A DNA stretch of 64,000 nucleotides from assembly GCF_011764425.1 (NCBI RefSeq), contig NZ_BLPF01000002.1:2232997-2296996 (forward strand), in the 5' to 3' direction. The position numbers were made by a program, and so were the translations under genes. The stretch is from Phytohabitans houttuyneae (GTDB lineage Bacteria > Actinomycetota > Actinomycetes > Mycobacteriales > Micromonosporaceae). How positions within the stretch are numbered: position 1 is the first letter of the stretch; each line of letters opens with the position of its first letter. Below are positions 43,351-52,611 of the stretch, piece after piece. The notes below the pieces were generated by a model. The model made no database searches. It saw nothing but the letters and a program-made list of their open reading frames with translations, and was not told where the DNA came from.

Positions 43351-44391
43351 GTGATCTTCTCCCGCCGCCGCGCCGAGTCCACGCCCTCGCCCGATGCCGC
43401 GATCGACGCGTTCTGGCGGTGGTGGCCCGGTGCCCGGAGCGCTGTGGAGGCGGCCGTCGCGTCCGGCGAGTGGGGCGACCTGAGCGACCGGATCAACGCG
43501 CTGGTCGAGGCCATCCACGCCGACCTGCACTGGGAGTTCTCGCGCGGCGTGCGGGCGACCCACGCGCTGGTCGTCTCGCCCGCCGGCGCGCCGCCGCTGC
43601 GCGCGGTCGCCGCCCGGTGGCTGGCCGCCGCGCCACCCGCGGACGAGACCTGGGAGTACCACTCGTCCCGCCAGCCCGACCCGGCCGCGTTCGGCGCGCG
43701 GCTGCAGATCGCCGGCGCCGAGCTGGCGATGGAGGACCTGCGCTACGGCTTCGCGGTCGAGGCGGGCCGCCAGCTGCTCGACGTGACCGTGTACCACCCG
43801 ATGTTCGCCGACCTGCCGGACGACGTGCGCGGCCAGATCTCCTTCCTGTCGCTGGACTGGCTGCTCGGCGAGGAGGGCGTGGAGCGCTGGGTCGGCGCGG
43901 TCGAGTTCGGCGGTGCCCCGCCCGCGGAGGCGTACCCGCCGGCCGAGCTGCGGGCCGCCGTCGAGCGGCAGGCGGTCGAGTTCAAGGAGCCCGCGTGGGT
44001 GATGCTCTCCGCGCAGGACAAGAAGGGCTGGCCGATCCTGGCGACCGCGCAGCAGCCGCTGCTGCCGGTCCGCTTCCCGCGCTTCGACACGCACGTGGCG
44101 GTGACGCTGCCGTTCCGCGAGGCCAACGACGGCGGCCTGCCGCTGGACGGTTCGCTGACCGCGCTGCGCGAGTTCGAGGACGAGCTGACCGACGCGCTCG
44201 CCGGTGACGGCGACCTGCTCGCCCACGAGACCAGCCGCAGCACCCGGGTCCTGCACTTCTACGTGGACGGCTCCACCGGCGCCGCGGCCCTGGTCGAGGG
44301 GCGGCTCGGCGGCTGGCGCGAGGGGCGTGCCCGGGTCGAGACCGCGTACGACCCGTCGCTGGAGCACATCGCCCACCTCAACACCGCGTAG
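43351..44391 (+). CDS. DUF695 domain-containing protein
   Basis: The 346-residue protein begins MIFSRRRAESTPSPDAAIDAFWRWWPGARSA and shows DLHWEFSRGVRATHALVVSPAGAPPLRAVAARWLAAAP and WEYHSSRQPD, typical of DUF695. It has no signal peptide and no recognisable catalytic residues; family function is unknown. A GTG at 43351 opens it 49 nt after the cobalamin-protein stop, so read-through transcription from the phosphatase operon is possible. A convergent ABC-permease gene ends 26 nt downstream. Confidence 0.82.
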   Translation: MIFSRRRAESTPSPDAAIDAFWRWWPGARSAVEAAVASGEWGDLSDRINALVEAIHADLHWEFSRGVRATHALVVSPAGAPPLRAVAARWLAAAPPADETWEYHSSRQPDPAAFGARLQIAGAELAMEDLRYGFAVEAGRQLLDVTVYHPMFADLPDDVRGQISFLSLDWLLGEEGVERWVGAVEFGGAPPAEAYPPAELRAAVERQAVEFKEPAWVMLSAQDKKGWPILATAQQPLLPVRFPRFDTHVAVTLPFREANDGGLPLDGSLTALREFEDELTDALAGDGDLLAHETSRSTRVLHFYVDGSTGAAALVEGRLGGWREGRARVETAYDPSLEHIAHLNTA

Positions 44392-44416
44392 CGGTGCCAC
44401 TCCGAGCCGGGGCGGG

Positions 44417-46843
44417 TCACGGCCGGACCCCCGCCGCCGGGCGGTGTGCCGTAGCGAGGCCGGCCAGGGCCGCGATCGCCACGCAGGCGGCGCACGTGAC
44501 GGCCAGCGGTGGCCACGGGACGGCGACGCTGACCCGCGTGGCGACCGGGCCGAGACCGGCGGCGACCACGGCGAGCGTGGCGGCGGTGACGGCGGCGGCG
44601 AGCAGCACACCGGCGGCGCCGGCCAGCACCGCCTCGGCGGCGACGATGCGGCGCACCTGACCGGGTGTCGCACCGGCCAGGCGCAGCGCCGCGAGCTCGC
44701 CGGCCCGGGCCGCGACGGCCATCACCTGGCTGTTGGCGATCGAGACACCGGTGTAGAGCACGGCCATGCCGACGATGGCGAGCAGCGCGAGCCGGGCCAG
44801 CCGGTCGAACTCGGCGTCCACGGTGGACAGGTACGTGCCGGTCGGCACCACCGTCCCGCCCAGCGGAGCCACCGCCGCCCGCAGCGCGTCCCGGGTGCCG
44901 CCGCCGGACAGTCCGATGTAGACGGCGTCGGGCACCGGGAGCGCCGAGTGCGCGGCGGCGAGCCGCCAGGGCAGCAGCACGGTGGGCAGGCCGAGGCGGT
45001 CGTGCAGCGTCGCCACGACGCGCAGCCGCACGGCGGCGCCGTCGCCCAGCCACAGCGCGGCGTGCGAGCCCACCGTCCAGCCGTGCGCGCCCGCCACCGA
45101 GCGCGTCACCGCGACAGTGTCACCGGTCAGGCCGTCGAGGGAGCCGGTCGCGACGGGCAGGCGCAGCGTGCCGGCGGCGGCCGGGCCGTCGAGGTACCAC
45201 GCCGGTCGCTGCCGCACGGTCCCGCCGTCGCGGTCGAACGCGAACGCCTGCTTCACCGGCAGCGCGCCCGCCACCCCCGGCGTGCCCCGCGCGGCCGCGG
45301 TGACCGCGGGGGACAGCGGCGCCGGACCGGCCGGGGTGACCACCACCGGCGCGGTCACGTGGTCCCGCACGGTCGCCGCCTGGGACGCGGAGAGCGTGGC
45401 GGTACCGGCGAGCGTGGCGCCGGCGAGCGCGACGGTCATCAGCACCGGCGTCGCCGCCGGCGCGGTGCGGCGCCCGCCGGCGGACCACCGGGCGAGCACG
45501 AGGGCCGGGCCGCGGGCGGCGGCGCCGGGCAGCCGGACCAGCGGCGGCGCCAGTGCCGGTGCGAGCAGGGCGGCGGCGCTCACCAGCAGCAGCACGACGA
45601 GCAGCAGGTACGCCGCACCCTCGGGCGCGCGCAGCAGCGGCGCGAGCGGCACCACGCCGGCCAGGCACACCGCGCCGGCCACCCACCGCACCGGGGTCAT
45701 CGCCCGCCGGTCCAGCGCCGCCTCCCGCAGCGCCTCGACCGGGCGGGTGCGCGCCGCCCGCCGGGCCGCCGCCCAGGCACCGGCGAGCGCCGCGACGAGC
45801 CCGAGCGCGAACGCCGCGGCCAGCGGCCACACCGCGAACCGGGCCGTGAAGCCGCTCGGCGCGAGCCCGGACCGGCCCAGCCAGTGCGCGAACGGCGGCG
45901 CGGCCACGACGCCGAGCGCGCAGCCGATCAACCCGCCGGCGACGGCCGCGCCGAGCGCCTCGCCGAGCACGAGGCGGCGTACCTGCCGCGGCGTGGCGCC
46001 GGCCGTGCGAAGCAGCGCGAACTCCCGGCGCCGCCGCTGCGCCGTCACGGCGAACGCGCCGCCGACCGTGAACGCCGACACCACCGCCGCGACCGCCGCG
46101 GCCTCGCCGAGCAGCGCGGTGGCGGCGGTCAGCAGGCCCGCGTCGGGATCCGGCTCGGCCGCGCGCCGGCCGTCGCCGGTCAGCACCCGCAGGCGCGGCT
46201 CGCCGGCCAGCGCCGCCCGCACCCGCGCGGCGAGGGCGGCGGCGTCGCCGGAGCCCCACAGCGCGACCGCAGCGACCCGGCCGCCGGCGAGCCGCGCGGC
46301 GGCGGCGTCGGTCAGGTACAGCGCGGGCGGTGCGCCGGAGGCGAGCACGCCGCTGACCGTCAGGCTCAGCGGTCCGCCGGCCGTGTCCACGGTCACCCGG
46401 TCGCCCGGGCGGTGGCGGGTCGGCGCGGCGACGGCGACCTCGCCGTCCACGGCGGGTGGGCGGCCGGCGGCGAGGGTGTACGGGTGGACCCGCGCGGCCG
46501 ACCACGGATGCGCCTCGGCCGCCCCGTCCAGCCGCGCGTACGCCGCCCGGTCCACCACCACGTGGCGCACACCGTCCACTGTGGCCAGCCGGTCGGCGAT
46601 CCGGGGCGGCAGGTACCCGCGGTCGCCGGCCGGCAGCGCGATCCCGGGAGCCGGACCGCCCGGGCCCGCCACCACCACGTCGGGGTTCTGGTACCAGCGC
46701 GGCGGCTCGCCGGGTCCGGTGTGCGCGGCGGCGAGGGACAGGCCGGCGACGGCGCAGACCGCGACGCCGAGCGCGATCGCCGCGGTCGAGCCGGCGAACC
46801 CGGTCCAGCGGGCCGCGAGGCTGCGGGCGGCCAGGCCGATCAC
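44417..46843 (-). CDS. FtsX-family ABC transporter permease
   Basis: The 808-residue protein has one N-terminal helix (SLAARWTGFAGSTAAIALGVAVCAVAG), a large extracytoplasmic region, and two FtsX-type blocks of three to four helices each (about 260-420: ALLGEAAAVAAVVSAFTVGGAFAVTAQRRRREFALLRTAGATPRQVRRLVLGEALGAAVAGG; and about 665-808: ARLALLAIVGMAVLYTGVSIANSQVMAVAARAGELAALRLAGATPGQVRRIVAAEA). The RRREFALLRTAGATPRQV motif is the FtsX coupling helix that docks on its ATPase. The GTG overlaps the ATPase stop as GTGA. Probably an exporter of lipids, peptides or antibiotics. Confidence 0.88.
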   Translation of the reverse strand: MIGLAARSLAARWTGFAGSTAAIALGVAVCAVAGLSLAAAHTGPGEPPRWYQNPDVVVAGPGGPAPGIALPAGDRGYLPPRIADRLATVDGVRHVVVDRAAYARLDGAAEAHPWSAARVHPYTLAAGRPPAVDGEVAVAAPTRHRPGDRVTVDTAGGPLSLTVSGVLASGAPPALYLTDAAAARLAGGRVAAVALWGSGDAAALAARVRAALAGEPRLRVLTGDGRRAAEPDPDAGLLTAATALLGEAAAVAAVVSAFTVGGAFAVTAQRRRREFALLRTAGATPRQVRRLVLGEALGAAVAGGLIGCALGVVAAPPFAHWLGRSGLAPSGFTARFAVWPLAAAFALGLVAALAGAWAAARRAARTRPVEALREAALDRRAMTPVRWVAGAVCLAGVVPLAPLLRAPEGAAYLLLVVLLLVSAAALLAPALAPPLVRLPGAAARGPALVLARWSAGGRRTAPAATPVLMTVALAGATLAGTATLSASQAATVRDHVTAPVVVTPAGPAPLSPAVTAAARGTPGVAGALPVKQAFAFDRDGGTVRQRPAWYLDGPAAAGTLRLPVATGSLDGLTGDTVAVTRSVAGAHGWTVGSHAALWLGDGAAVRLRVVATLHDRLGLPTVLLPWRLAAAHSALPVPDAVYIGLSGGGTRDALRAAVAPLGGTVVPTGTYLSTVDAEFDRLARLALLAIVGMAVLYTGVSIANSQVMAVAARAGELAALRLAGATPGQVRRIVAAEAVLAGAAGVLLAAAVTAATLAVVAAGLGPVATRVSVAVPWPPLAVTCAACVAIAALAGLATAHRPAAGVRP

Positions 46844-47583
46844 TGCCCGGCCTCCAGCGCCGCCATCCGCCCGGCCACGCCCCGCGGCGTCGGGCCGGCC
46901 AGCTCACCGGCCAGGGCGCCGTCGCGCAGGAAGAGCACGCGGTCGGCGTACGAGGCGGCGAGCGGGTCGTGCGTGACCATCACCACCGTGCGCCGGTGAC
47001 TGTCCACCATGGCGCGGAGCAGGTCGAGCACCCCGCGCCCGGCGGCCGAGTCGAGGTTGCCGGTCGGCTCGTCCGCGAAGAGCACCTCGGGGCGCGCGAT
47101 CAGTGCCCGGGCCATCGCGACCCGTTGCTGCTGCCCGCCGGACAGCTGCGCGGGGCGGTGTCCGGCGCGCTCGGCCAGGCCGACCTCGGCCAGCGCCGCG
47201 ACGGTCTCCCGGCGCCGCGGCGGGCGGCCGGCCAGCAGCAGCGGCAGCGCCACGTTGCGCGCGGCGTCCAGGTAGGGCAGCAGGTTGAACGACTGGAAGA
47301 CGAACCCGATCCGGTCCCGGCGCAGCCGCGTCAGCTGGGTCTCGCTCAGGCCGGCCAGCGGGGTGTCACCGAGGTACACCGCACCGCCGCTGGGGCGCTC
47401 GAGCCCGGCCGCGCACTGCAACAGCGTCGACTTGCCGGAGCCGGACGGGCCCATCACGGCGGTGAAGCCGCCCTTCGGGATGTCCACGCTCAGCCCGTCC
47501 AGCGCGGCGACCCGGTCCGCGCCCGCGCCGAACACCTTGCGTACCTCCCGCAGCCGTACCGCGGGTACCTCGTCGATGCTCAC
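46840..47583 (-). CDS. ABC transporter ATP-binding protein (LolD/MacB type)
   Basis: The 247-residue ATPase has the standard motifs: Walker [11 protein letters not shown]-loop [16 protein letters not shown], signature [16 protein letters not shown], Walker [15 protein letters not shown] and switch His in VMVTHD. The [11 protein letters not shown] segment and EPTGNLD point to the LolD/MacB/FtsE-like group that powers FtsX permeases. The GTG at 47583 has no clear ribosome site and may be leaderless or translated from an upstream promoter in the divergent region. It is coupled to the permease gene. Confidence 0.92.
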   Translation of the reverse strand: MSIDEVPAVRLREVRKVFGAGADRVAALDGLSVDIPKGGFTAVMGPSGSGKSTLLQCAAGLERPSGGAVYLGDTPLAGLSETQLTRLRRDRIGFVFQSFNLLPYLDAARNVALPLLLAGRPPRRRETVAALAEVGLAERAGHRPAQLSGGQQQRVAMARALIARPEVLFADEPTGNLDSAAGRGVLDLLRAMVDSHRRTVVMVTHDPLAASYADRVLFLRDGALAGELAGPTPRGVAGRMAALEAGQ

Positions 47584-47694
47584 ACCGACGAGGATCGGGC
47601 CCGCCGCACCCGCCGTCACTGGTGCGGGGTGGAGCCCGCGGGTAGTGCTGGCGTTACCGCGAAAACCCGGCCGGGGCCGTACCGTCGGAGCATC
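47584..47694. promoter_or_regulatory. Divergent promoter region for ABC exporter and two-component genes
   Basis: These 111 bases lie between the divergent starts at 47583 and 47695. The right end has TCGGAG before the kinase ATG. In many actinobacterial loci the response regulator acts on such shared promoters, so this is the best place for its binding site; I see no clear repeated motif. Confidence 0.4.
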
Positions 47695-48912
47695 ATGACC
47701 GCGCGCTTGCTCACCTCGACGCGCCCGTGGCGCGCGACGGCGTACCTGCTGACGGGTTGGCTGGTGGCCACGGTGTGGGCGACGGCCGTCACGGCGCTGG
47801 TGCTGATGCCGGCGCTGGCCCTCGCGATCCCGCTGGCCGGCATCCCCCTCGCCGCGGTCGAGCGGTGGCGGCAGCGCCTGATCGACCCGGTGCCGCTGCC
47901 GTCCGGGCACCAGCGGCTGGTACGCCCGGGCCTGTGGGGTTGGCTGGCCACGCGGTTCCGGGAGGGCGCGACCTGGCGCGAGCTGGGCTACGCGGTGCTC
48001 TTCACGCTGGTGCTGGCCTGGCTCGACGCCGCCGTGGGCCTGCTGGTCGGCTCCGCGCTCTTCCTCGTCGTGTTCCCGGCACTGGTGCATTTCCTGCCGG
48101 CGTACCAGCCCGAGCCGCTGCTCGGCTTCGTGCCGGCGCGGCTGCCGGACGCGTTCCTGGCCACGGCGATCGGCCTGGCCGCGCTGCCCGTGATCGGCTA
48201 CGCGGTCACGGCGTACGCGACGGTCCGCGCCCGCTGGACCCGCGCCCTGCTGCTCGGCCGCCCGCGTCGCGCGCCGTCGGCGCAGCTCGTCGAGCTCACC
48301 CGGTCGCGGGCCAGGATCATGAGCGCCATGGACGCCCAGCGCCGCCGGATCGAGCGCGACCTGCACGACGGCGCGCAGCAGCGGCTGACCGGCCTGATCA
48401 TGACGCTGGGCATGGCCCGGCTCCAGCTGGCCGGTGCGCCGCCGGCCGGACGCGACCTTGTCGAGACGGCGTACGAGCAGGCCAGGGCGACCCTCACCGA
48501 ACTGCGCGACCTGGTGCACGGCATCCACCCGCAGGTGCTCACCGACCGCGGGCTCGCCCCCGCCGTCACCGAGATCGCCGAGCGCTGCCCGGTACCGGTC
48601 GAGCTGCGGATAGACCTGCCGGAGCGGCCGCCCGAGCCGGTCGAGGCGGCCGCGTGGTTCATCCTCAACGAGGCGCTCACCAACATCGCCCGGCACAGCG
48701 GCGCGAGCCGGGCCCGCATCGAGCTGGTCCGGCGCGGTGGCCTGCTGGTGATCGACGTACACGACGACGGCGTGGGCGGCGCCGACGCGGCGCGCGGCAC
48801 CGGGCTGCTCGGCCTCGCCGACCGCGTCGCCGTCCACACCGGACGGATCGCGCTGTCCAGCCCGCCGGGCGGCCCGACCGTCCTGCGCGTGGAGCTGCCG
48901 TGCGCGTCGTGA
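47695..48912 (+). CDS. Sensor histidine kinase (HisKA_3 type)
   Basis: The 405-residue kinase has about four N-terminal membrane helices (YLLTGWLVATVWATAVTALVLMPALALAIPL, YAVLFTLVLAWLDAAVGLLVGSALFLVVF, LATAIGLAALPVIGYAVTAYA). The HisKA_3 phosphoacceptor helix is RRRIERDLHDGAQQRLTGLIMTLG (His in DLHDG), and the HATPase has N-box NEALTNIARHSGASRARI and G-box DVHDDGVGGADAARGTGLLGLADRV. The ATG at 47695 opens the membrane region; GGAG lies 4-5 nt upstream. Its 3' end overlaps the response regulator by 13 nt. It may sense envelope stress and govern the divergent ABC exporter. Confidence 0.92.
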   Translation: MTARLLTSTRPWRATAYLLTGWLVATVWATAVTALVLMPALALAIPLAGIPLAAVERWRQRLIDPVPLPSGHQRLVRPGLWGWLATRFREGATWRELGYAVLFTLVLAWLDAAVGLLVGSALFLVVFPALVHFLPAYQPEPLLGFVPARLPDAFLATAIGLAALPVIGYAVTAYATVRARWTRALLLGRPRRAPSAQLVELTRSRARIMSAMDAQRRRIERDLHDGAQQRLTGLIMTLGMARLQLAGAPPAGRDLVETAYEQARATLTELRDLVHGIHPQVLTDRGLAPAVTEIAERCPVPVELRIDLPERPPEPVEAAAWFILNEALTNIARHSGASRARIELVRRGGLLVIDVHDDGVGGADAARGTGLLGLADRVAVHTGRIALSSPPGGPTVLRVELPCAS

Positions 48913-49538
48913 TCGCCGAGGACGCGGCCCTGATCCGCGCCGGCCTGACCCACATCCTCACCCACTTCGGCCACCGGGTCACCGAGGTGGGGGACGCGCC
49001 GGCCCTGCTCGCCGCGGTCGACGCCGAGCCGCCGGACGCGGTGATCACCGACGTCCGCATGCCGCCCGGCTTCCGCGACGAGGGGCTGCGCGCCGCCCTC
49101 CAGCTGCGCGAGCGGCATCCAGGGCTGCCGATCCTGGTGCTCTCGCAGTACGTCGAGCACACGTACGCGGCGGAGCTCGTCGAGTCCGGCACCGCCGTGG
49201 GCTACCTGCTCAAGGAGCGGGTCGGCGACGTCACCGAGTTCCTCGACGCGCTCGACCGGGTCCGCGGCGGCGGCACGGTCATCGACCCGGACGTGATCCG
49301 CAAGCTGCTCGCCCGGCGCCGCGTACAGACGCCGCTGGGCCGGCTCACCGACCGCGAGCGCCAGGTGCTGTCGCTGATCGCCGAGGGGCGCTCCAACAGC
49401 GCGGTCGCGCGGCGCCTGGAGGTCTCGGAGGCCGCGATCGCCAAGCACGTCAACAGCATCCTGACCAAGCTCGACCTGCCGCCCGACGCCGACGACCACC
49501 GCCGGGTGCTGGCCGTCCTCGCCTACCTGCGCTCCTGA
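48900..49538 (+). CDS. NarL/LuxR-type response regulator
   Basis: The 212-residue regulator has a receiver (VRVVIAEDAALIRAGLTHILTHFGH, phosphoacceptor Asp in AVITDVRMPP, signal Ser/Tyr positions VLSQYVEHTYA, Lys in GYLLKERV). The C-terminal LuxR HTH is LTDRERQVLSLIAEGRSNSAVARRLEVSEAAIAKHVNSILTKLDL. The GTG overlaps the kinase stop, the classic partner arrangement. It likely binds the divergent promoter to the left. Complete. Confidence 0.93.
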   Translation: MRVVIAEDAALIRAGLTHILTHFGHRVTEVGDAPALLAAVDAEPPDAVITDVRMPPGFRDEGLRAALQLRERHPGLPILVLSQYVEHTYAAELVESGTAVGYLLKERVGDVTEFLDALDRVRGGGTVIDPDVIRKLLARRRVQTPLGRLTDRERQVLSLIAEGRSNSAVARRLEVSEAAIAKHVNSILTKLDLPPDADDHRRVLAVLAYLRS

Positions 49539-49615
49539 CCCGCGCCGCCGCTTGACAACGCGCGCCCCGGGTCGGGAAGGTATGGCATCGCCAATCTTCG
49601 ATACTTGGAGGCGGG

Positions 49616-50731
49616 ATGAGGCGTGCTCTCGCGACGCTCGTGGCCGGTGTGCTCGCGGCGGGACTGGTGGCGGCGCCCGCCTCCGCCGGCTGCCGGGAGG
49701 CCGCCTGCCGGGCGCACACCGCCGGCCGGGTCGAAGCCGACGGGGGAGCGCTGCGGTTCAGCTGGCCCGGCGTGTACTTCGAGGGTCGCTTCCGCGGCAC
49801 CGGCGTCGGCGTGGTCCTCGACGACCCCGCGGCCGACTACGAGATCCAGGTCGACGGGGCGACCGTCGCCACGCTGGTCACGCCCGCCGCCGGTACGCAC
49901 TGGGTGACCGGGCTGCCCGCCGGGCGGCACGCGGTGCGGCTGGTCAAGCGCAGCGAGAGCCCGTGGGCGACCAGCACGTTCGGCGGGTTCGTCGCCGCGC
50001 CGGGAGGGGCCGTCCTGGGCCGCCCCGCCGCCCGGCACCGGCAGATCGAGTTCATCGGCGACTCGTACACCGCCGGCTACGGCCTGCTGTCCACCACCCG
50101 CGACTGCACCGGCGACGAGGTCAACCGCACCACCAACGCCGACCAGGGCTTCGCCGCGACCGCGGCCCGGCGGCTCGGCGCCGACTACCAGATCAACGCG
50201 TTCTCCGGGCGCGGCATGGTGCGCAACTACAACGGCGGCGAGCCGGGCACCGACTACCGCACCTACTACGACCGCGCGCTGCTCGCCGTCGACGGCGACG
50301 TCTGGTCCCGGCCCCGCTCGTGGCGCCCGCAGCTGATCGTCGTCGGGCTCGGCATCAACGACTTCAGCACCGCCATCAACCCCGGCGAGCCGTGGACGCC
50401 GCAGTCGCTGGTCGCCGCCTACCGCGCGGCGTACCACGGCTTCCTGGACAAGCTGCGCGCCCGCTACGGGCCGGCGGCGACGATCGTGGTCAGCGCCACC
50501 TACATGTCCAACACGACCGTCAACGCGGAGGCGGCGCAGCGGATCGTCCAGGAGCGCAACGCCGCGGGCGACCCGCGCGTCCGGTACTGGTACTACAGCA
50601 ACGAGGACCTGGACTACCTGGGCTGCCACTGGCACCCGTCGCTGCACGACCACCGGATCATCGCCGAGCGCTTCCTCGACTACGTCGCGGCGCTGCCGCT
50701 GGGCTGGCGGGAGGCCGGCGCTCAGGGGTAG
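49616..50731 (+). CDS. Secreted CE2-like SGNH/GDSL esterase
   Basis: The 371-residue exported protein has a signal (RRALATLVAGVLAAGLVAAPASAG), an N-terminal jelly-roll (about 28-140: GALRFSWPGVYFEGRFRGTGVGVVLDD, GRHAVRLVKRSES) and an SGNH domain: QIEFIGDSYTAGYG (catalytic Ser), VVGLGINDFSTAI (G/N), and GCHWHPSLHDHRIIAERFLDYV (catalytic His; no separate Asp is obvious in CE2). Jelly-roll plus SGNH is the CE2 acetyl-xylan-esterase layout. GGAGGCGGG precedes the ATG. It deacetylates plant polysaccharides in related species. Its tail overlaps the AraC gene tail by 10 nt. Confidence 0.87.
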   Translation: MRRALATLVAGVLAAGLVAAPASAGCREAACRAHTAGRVEADGGALRFSWPGVYFEGRFRGTGVGVVLDDPAADYEIQVDGATVATLVTPAAGTHWVTGLPAGRHAVRLVKRSESPWATSTFGGFVAAPGGAVLGRPAARHRQIEFIGDSYTAGYGLLSTTRDCTGDEVNRTTNADQGFAATAARRLGADYQINAFSGRGMVRNYNGGEPGTDYRTYYDRALLAVDGDVWSRPRSWRPQLIVVGLGINDFSTAINPGEPWTPQSLVAAYRAAYHGFLDKLRARYGPAATIVVSATYMSNTTVNAEAAQRIVQERNAAGDPRVRYWYYSNEDLDYLGCHWHPSLHDHRIIAERFLDYVAALPLGWREAGAQG

Positions 50732-51597
50732 TCGGCGAGCAGCTGGCGCGCGAGCGGCAGCAGGCCGGCCCGCCGCACCGGCTCCAGCGGGTCCAGGTGC
50801 GGCGCGGCCCGGTAGGCGCGCGGCGGCAGCCCGTACGTCACGCGGAACCGCCGGGACAGGTGGAACGGGTTGGCGAAGCCGCAGACCTCCGCGACGGCGC
50901 CGACGGTGAGGCTGCTGCGCTGCAACAGCGTGGCCGCGCGGGCGAGGCGGATCAGCTCCACGGCGGCGACCGGGCCGGTGCCGAACCGCTGGCGGAACAG
51001 GCGCGCCAGATGGCCGGGCGAGACCTGGGCGGCCGCCGCCAGCTCGGAAAGGCTCATCGGCCGCGCCGGCCCGGCCCGCCACGCCGCGTGCAGGTGGTCG
51101 CCGAGCCGCCGGACGTGCTCGGGCAGCTCCTCCGCGTCGGCGCCGAGCGGGCCGCGGACGAAGACGTCGAGCAGCCAGGACAGCACGTCGGCGGTCCGCT
51201 CGGCCGCGCCGGGTGAGCCGGCGCTGCTGAGCCACAACAGGTACCGGCAGAGCGCGGCGAGCGGCTCGGACTGCTCGCGGGTCGTGGGCCAGTCGCGGTG
51301 GTCGCCGGCGCCGTCGGCGTAGAAGGACACGTACCCGTGCGCGCACGGGCGCTCGGGGTCCCAGGTGTAGCTCTCCCGCAGGTCGGGGCGGGACAGCAGC
51401 AGCAGGCCCGGCCGCAGCGGCACGGTCGCCGGCGTCGCGCCCGGGGCGCGCCCGCTGTGGTGCCAGGTCGCCTGCCCGTCGAGCATCCACACGAACTCGA
51501 AGCAGGGCAGCACCCGCGGGCCGAGGGTGGCGCCGGGCGGGTAGTGAGCGACCGCAGGGCCGTTGCGGACCCGCACCCGGACCGGTCCCGATGTCAT
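50722..51597 (-). CDS. AraC-family transcriptional regulator
   Basis: The 291-residue protein has an N-terminal cupin-like sensor (GATLGPRVLPCFEFVWMLDGQATWHHSG) and a C-terminal AraC HTH (MSLSELAAAAQVSPGHLARLFRQRFGTGPVAAVELIRLARAATLL, LTVGAVAEVCGFANPFHLSRRFRVTYGLPPRAYR). ATG 51597 starts the sensor; GTG-initiated longer frames upstream are antisense to another gene. It diverges from the PhyH-type dioxygenase gene across 90 bp containing an ACATGT motif, and is the likely regulator of that gene. The ligand is probably a sugar or organic acid. Confidence 0.88.
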   Translation of the reverse strand: MTSGPVRVRVRNGPAVAHYPPGATLGPRVLPCFEFVWMLDGQATWHHSGRAPGATPATVPLRPGLLLLSRPDLRESYTWDPERPCAHGYVSFYADGAGDHRDWPTTREQSEPLAALCRYLLWLSSAGSPGAAERTADVLSWLLDVFVRGPLGADAEELPEHVRRLGDHLHAAWRAGPARPMSLSELAAAAQVSPGHLARLFRQRFGTGPVAAVELIRLARAATLLQRSSLTVGAVAEVCGFANPFHLSRRFRVTYGLPPRAYRAAPHLDPLEPVRRAGLLPLARQLLADYP

Positions 51598-51687
51598 GAA
51601 CAGACATGTTATTGGCCGCGCGGGACATGGCCCGCGCCGGCCTTCGCGGGCAGGCTGAACCAGGAAGACCGGTGGCGAGGAAGGGGA

Positions 51688-52554
51688 ATGCGGGTGCTGT
51701 ACGACACGGTGTCGGATGCGCTGATCGAGCAGGTTCATCGGGACGGGTTCGGCGTGCTGCGGGACGCGTTGACGCCCGAGGAGGTGGCCGGCGTCAACGC
51801 CGAGGCCGTCCGCCTCTGCCGCGGCGACCTGGGCGCGATCGGCAACGGGCCGGCGGTCGCGGCCGGTGACAGCGACGCCGACGTGCTGCGGCGGTACCTG
51901 TGCGTCCACCACCCGCACAAGCTCTCCCCGCTGGTCCGGCGGGCGCTGGCGCACGAGCGGGTCGTCGAGGCGCTGACCGGGGTGATCGGGCCGAACGTCA
52001 AGGCCGTGCAGTCGATGCTGTTCATCAAGGCCGAAGGCCGGCCCGGCCAGCCGTGGCACCAGGACGAGTTCTTCATCCCGACCCGGGACCGGTCGCTGAC
52101 CGCGGTCTGGATCGCCCTGGACGACGCGACCGTGGAGAACGGCTGCCTGTGGGTGCTGCCGGGCTCGCACCGCCGCGGCGTGCTCTACCCCGACCGCGAC
52201 CAGGACGACCCGCGCTTCGACTGCTCGATCGAGGCGTACGACTTCCCGTACCGGGACGAGGACGCGGTGCCGGTCGAGGTGCCCGCCGGCTCGGCGGTCA
52301 TCTTCAACGGGTACCTGCTGCACCGCTCGCTGCCCAACACCGGCCGGCACGGGTACCGGCGGGCGCTCGCCAACCACTACATGAGCGCCGAGTCCCCGCT
52401 GAGCTGGAAGGTGCCGGCGGGCCGGTCGCCGGCCAACTGGGACTACCGGGACGTGGTGCTCGTGGCCGGCGAGGACCCGTACGCGTACAAGGGCACGTCC
52501 GACGAGACCGTGGCGTACGTGCGGCCGGACAAGAGCGGCGGCTGCGACCGCTGA
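51688..52554 (+). CDS. Phytanoyl-CoA dioxygenase (PhyH) family protein
   Basis: The 288-residue Fe(II)/2-oxoglutarate enzyme has the HxD iron motif in GQPWHQDEFFIPTRDRS, followed by LTAVWIALDDATVENGCLWVLPGSHRRGVLYP, the distal His in VIFNGYLLHRSLPNTG and the 2-OG-binding Arg in YRRALANHY. The N-terminus (VSDALIEQVHRDGFGVLRDALTPEEV) fits the family. ATG 51688 has AGGGG directly before it. The adjacent AraC regulator and the following sialidase-like gene suggest use in sugar-conjugate catabolism, but PhyH proteins act on many substrates. Confidence 0.9.
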   Translation: MRVLYDTVSDALIEQVHRDGFGVLRDALTPEEVAGVNAEAVRLCRGDLGAIGNGPAVAAGDSDADVLRRYLCVHHPHKLSPLVRRALAHERVVEALTGVIGPNVKAVQSMLFIKAEGRPGQPWHQDEFFIPTRDRSLTAVWIALDDATVENGCLWVLPGSHRRGVLYPDRDQDDPRFDCSIEAYDFPYRDEDAVPVEVPAGSAVIFNGYLLHRSLPNTGRHGYRRALANHYMSAESPLSWKVPAGRSPANWDYRDVVLVAGEDPYAYKGTSDETVAYVRPDKSGGCDR

Positions 52555-52566
52555 CGGCCCGGCGGG

Positions 52567-52599
52567 GGGTGGGTCGCCCCGGCGCGCGGCGACCCACCC
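52567..52599. terminator. Strong bidirectional terminator
   Basis: GGGTGGGTCGCC (52567-52578) pairs perfectly over 12 bp with GGCGACCCACCC (52588-52599) around a 9-nt loop. It lies between the convergent PhyH and sialidase-like genes. Confidence 0.8.
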
Positions 52600-52611
52600 G
52601 ACCCGGCTGGG

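Noticed and set aside
49552-49590. TTGACA as a -35 box for the CE2 esterase gene
   Set aside because: No acceptable -10 hexamer occurs 16-18 bases downstream; the nearest candidates are 20 or more away.
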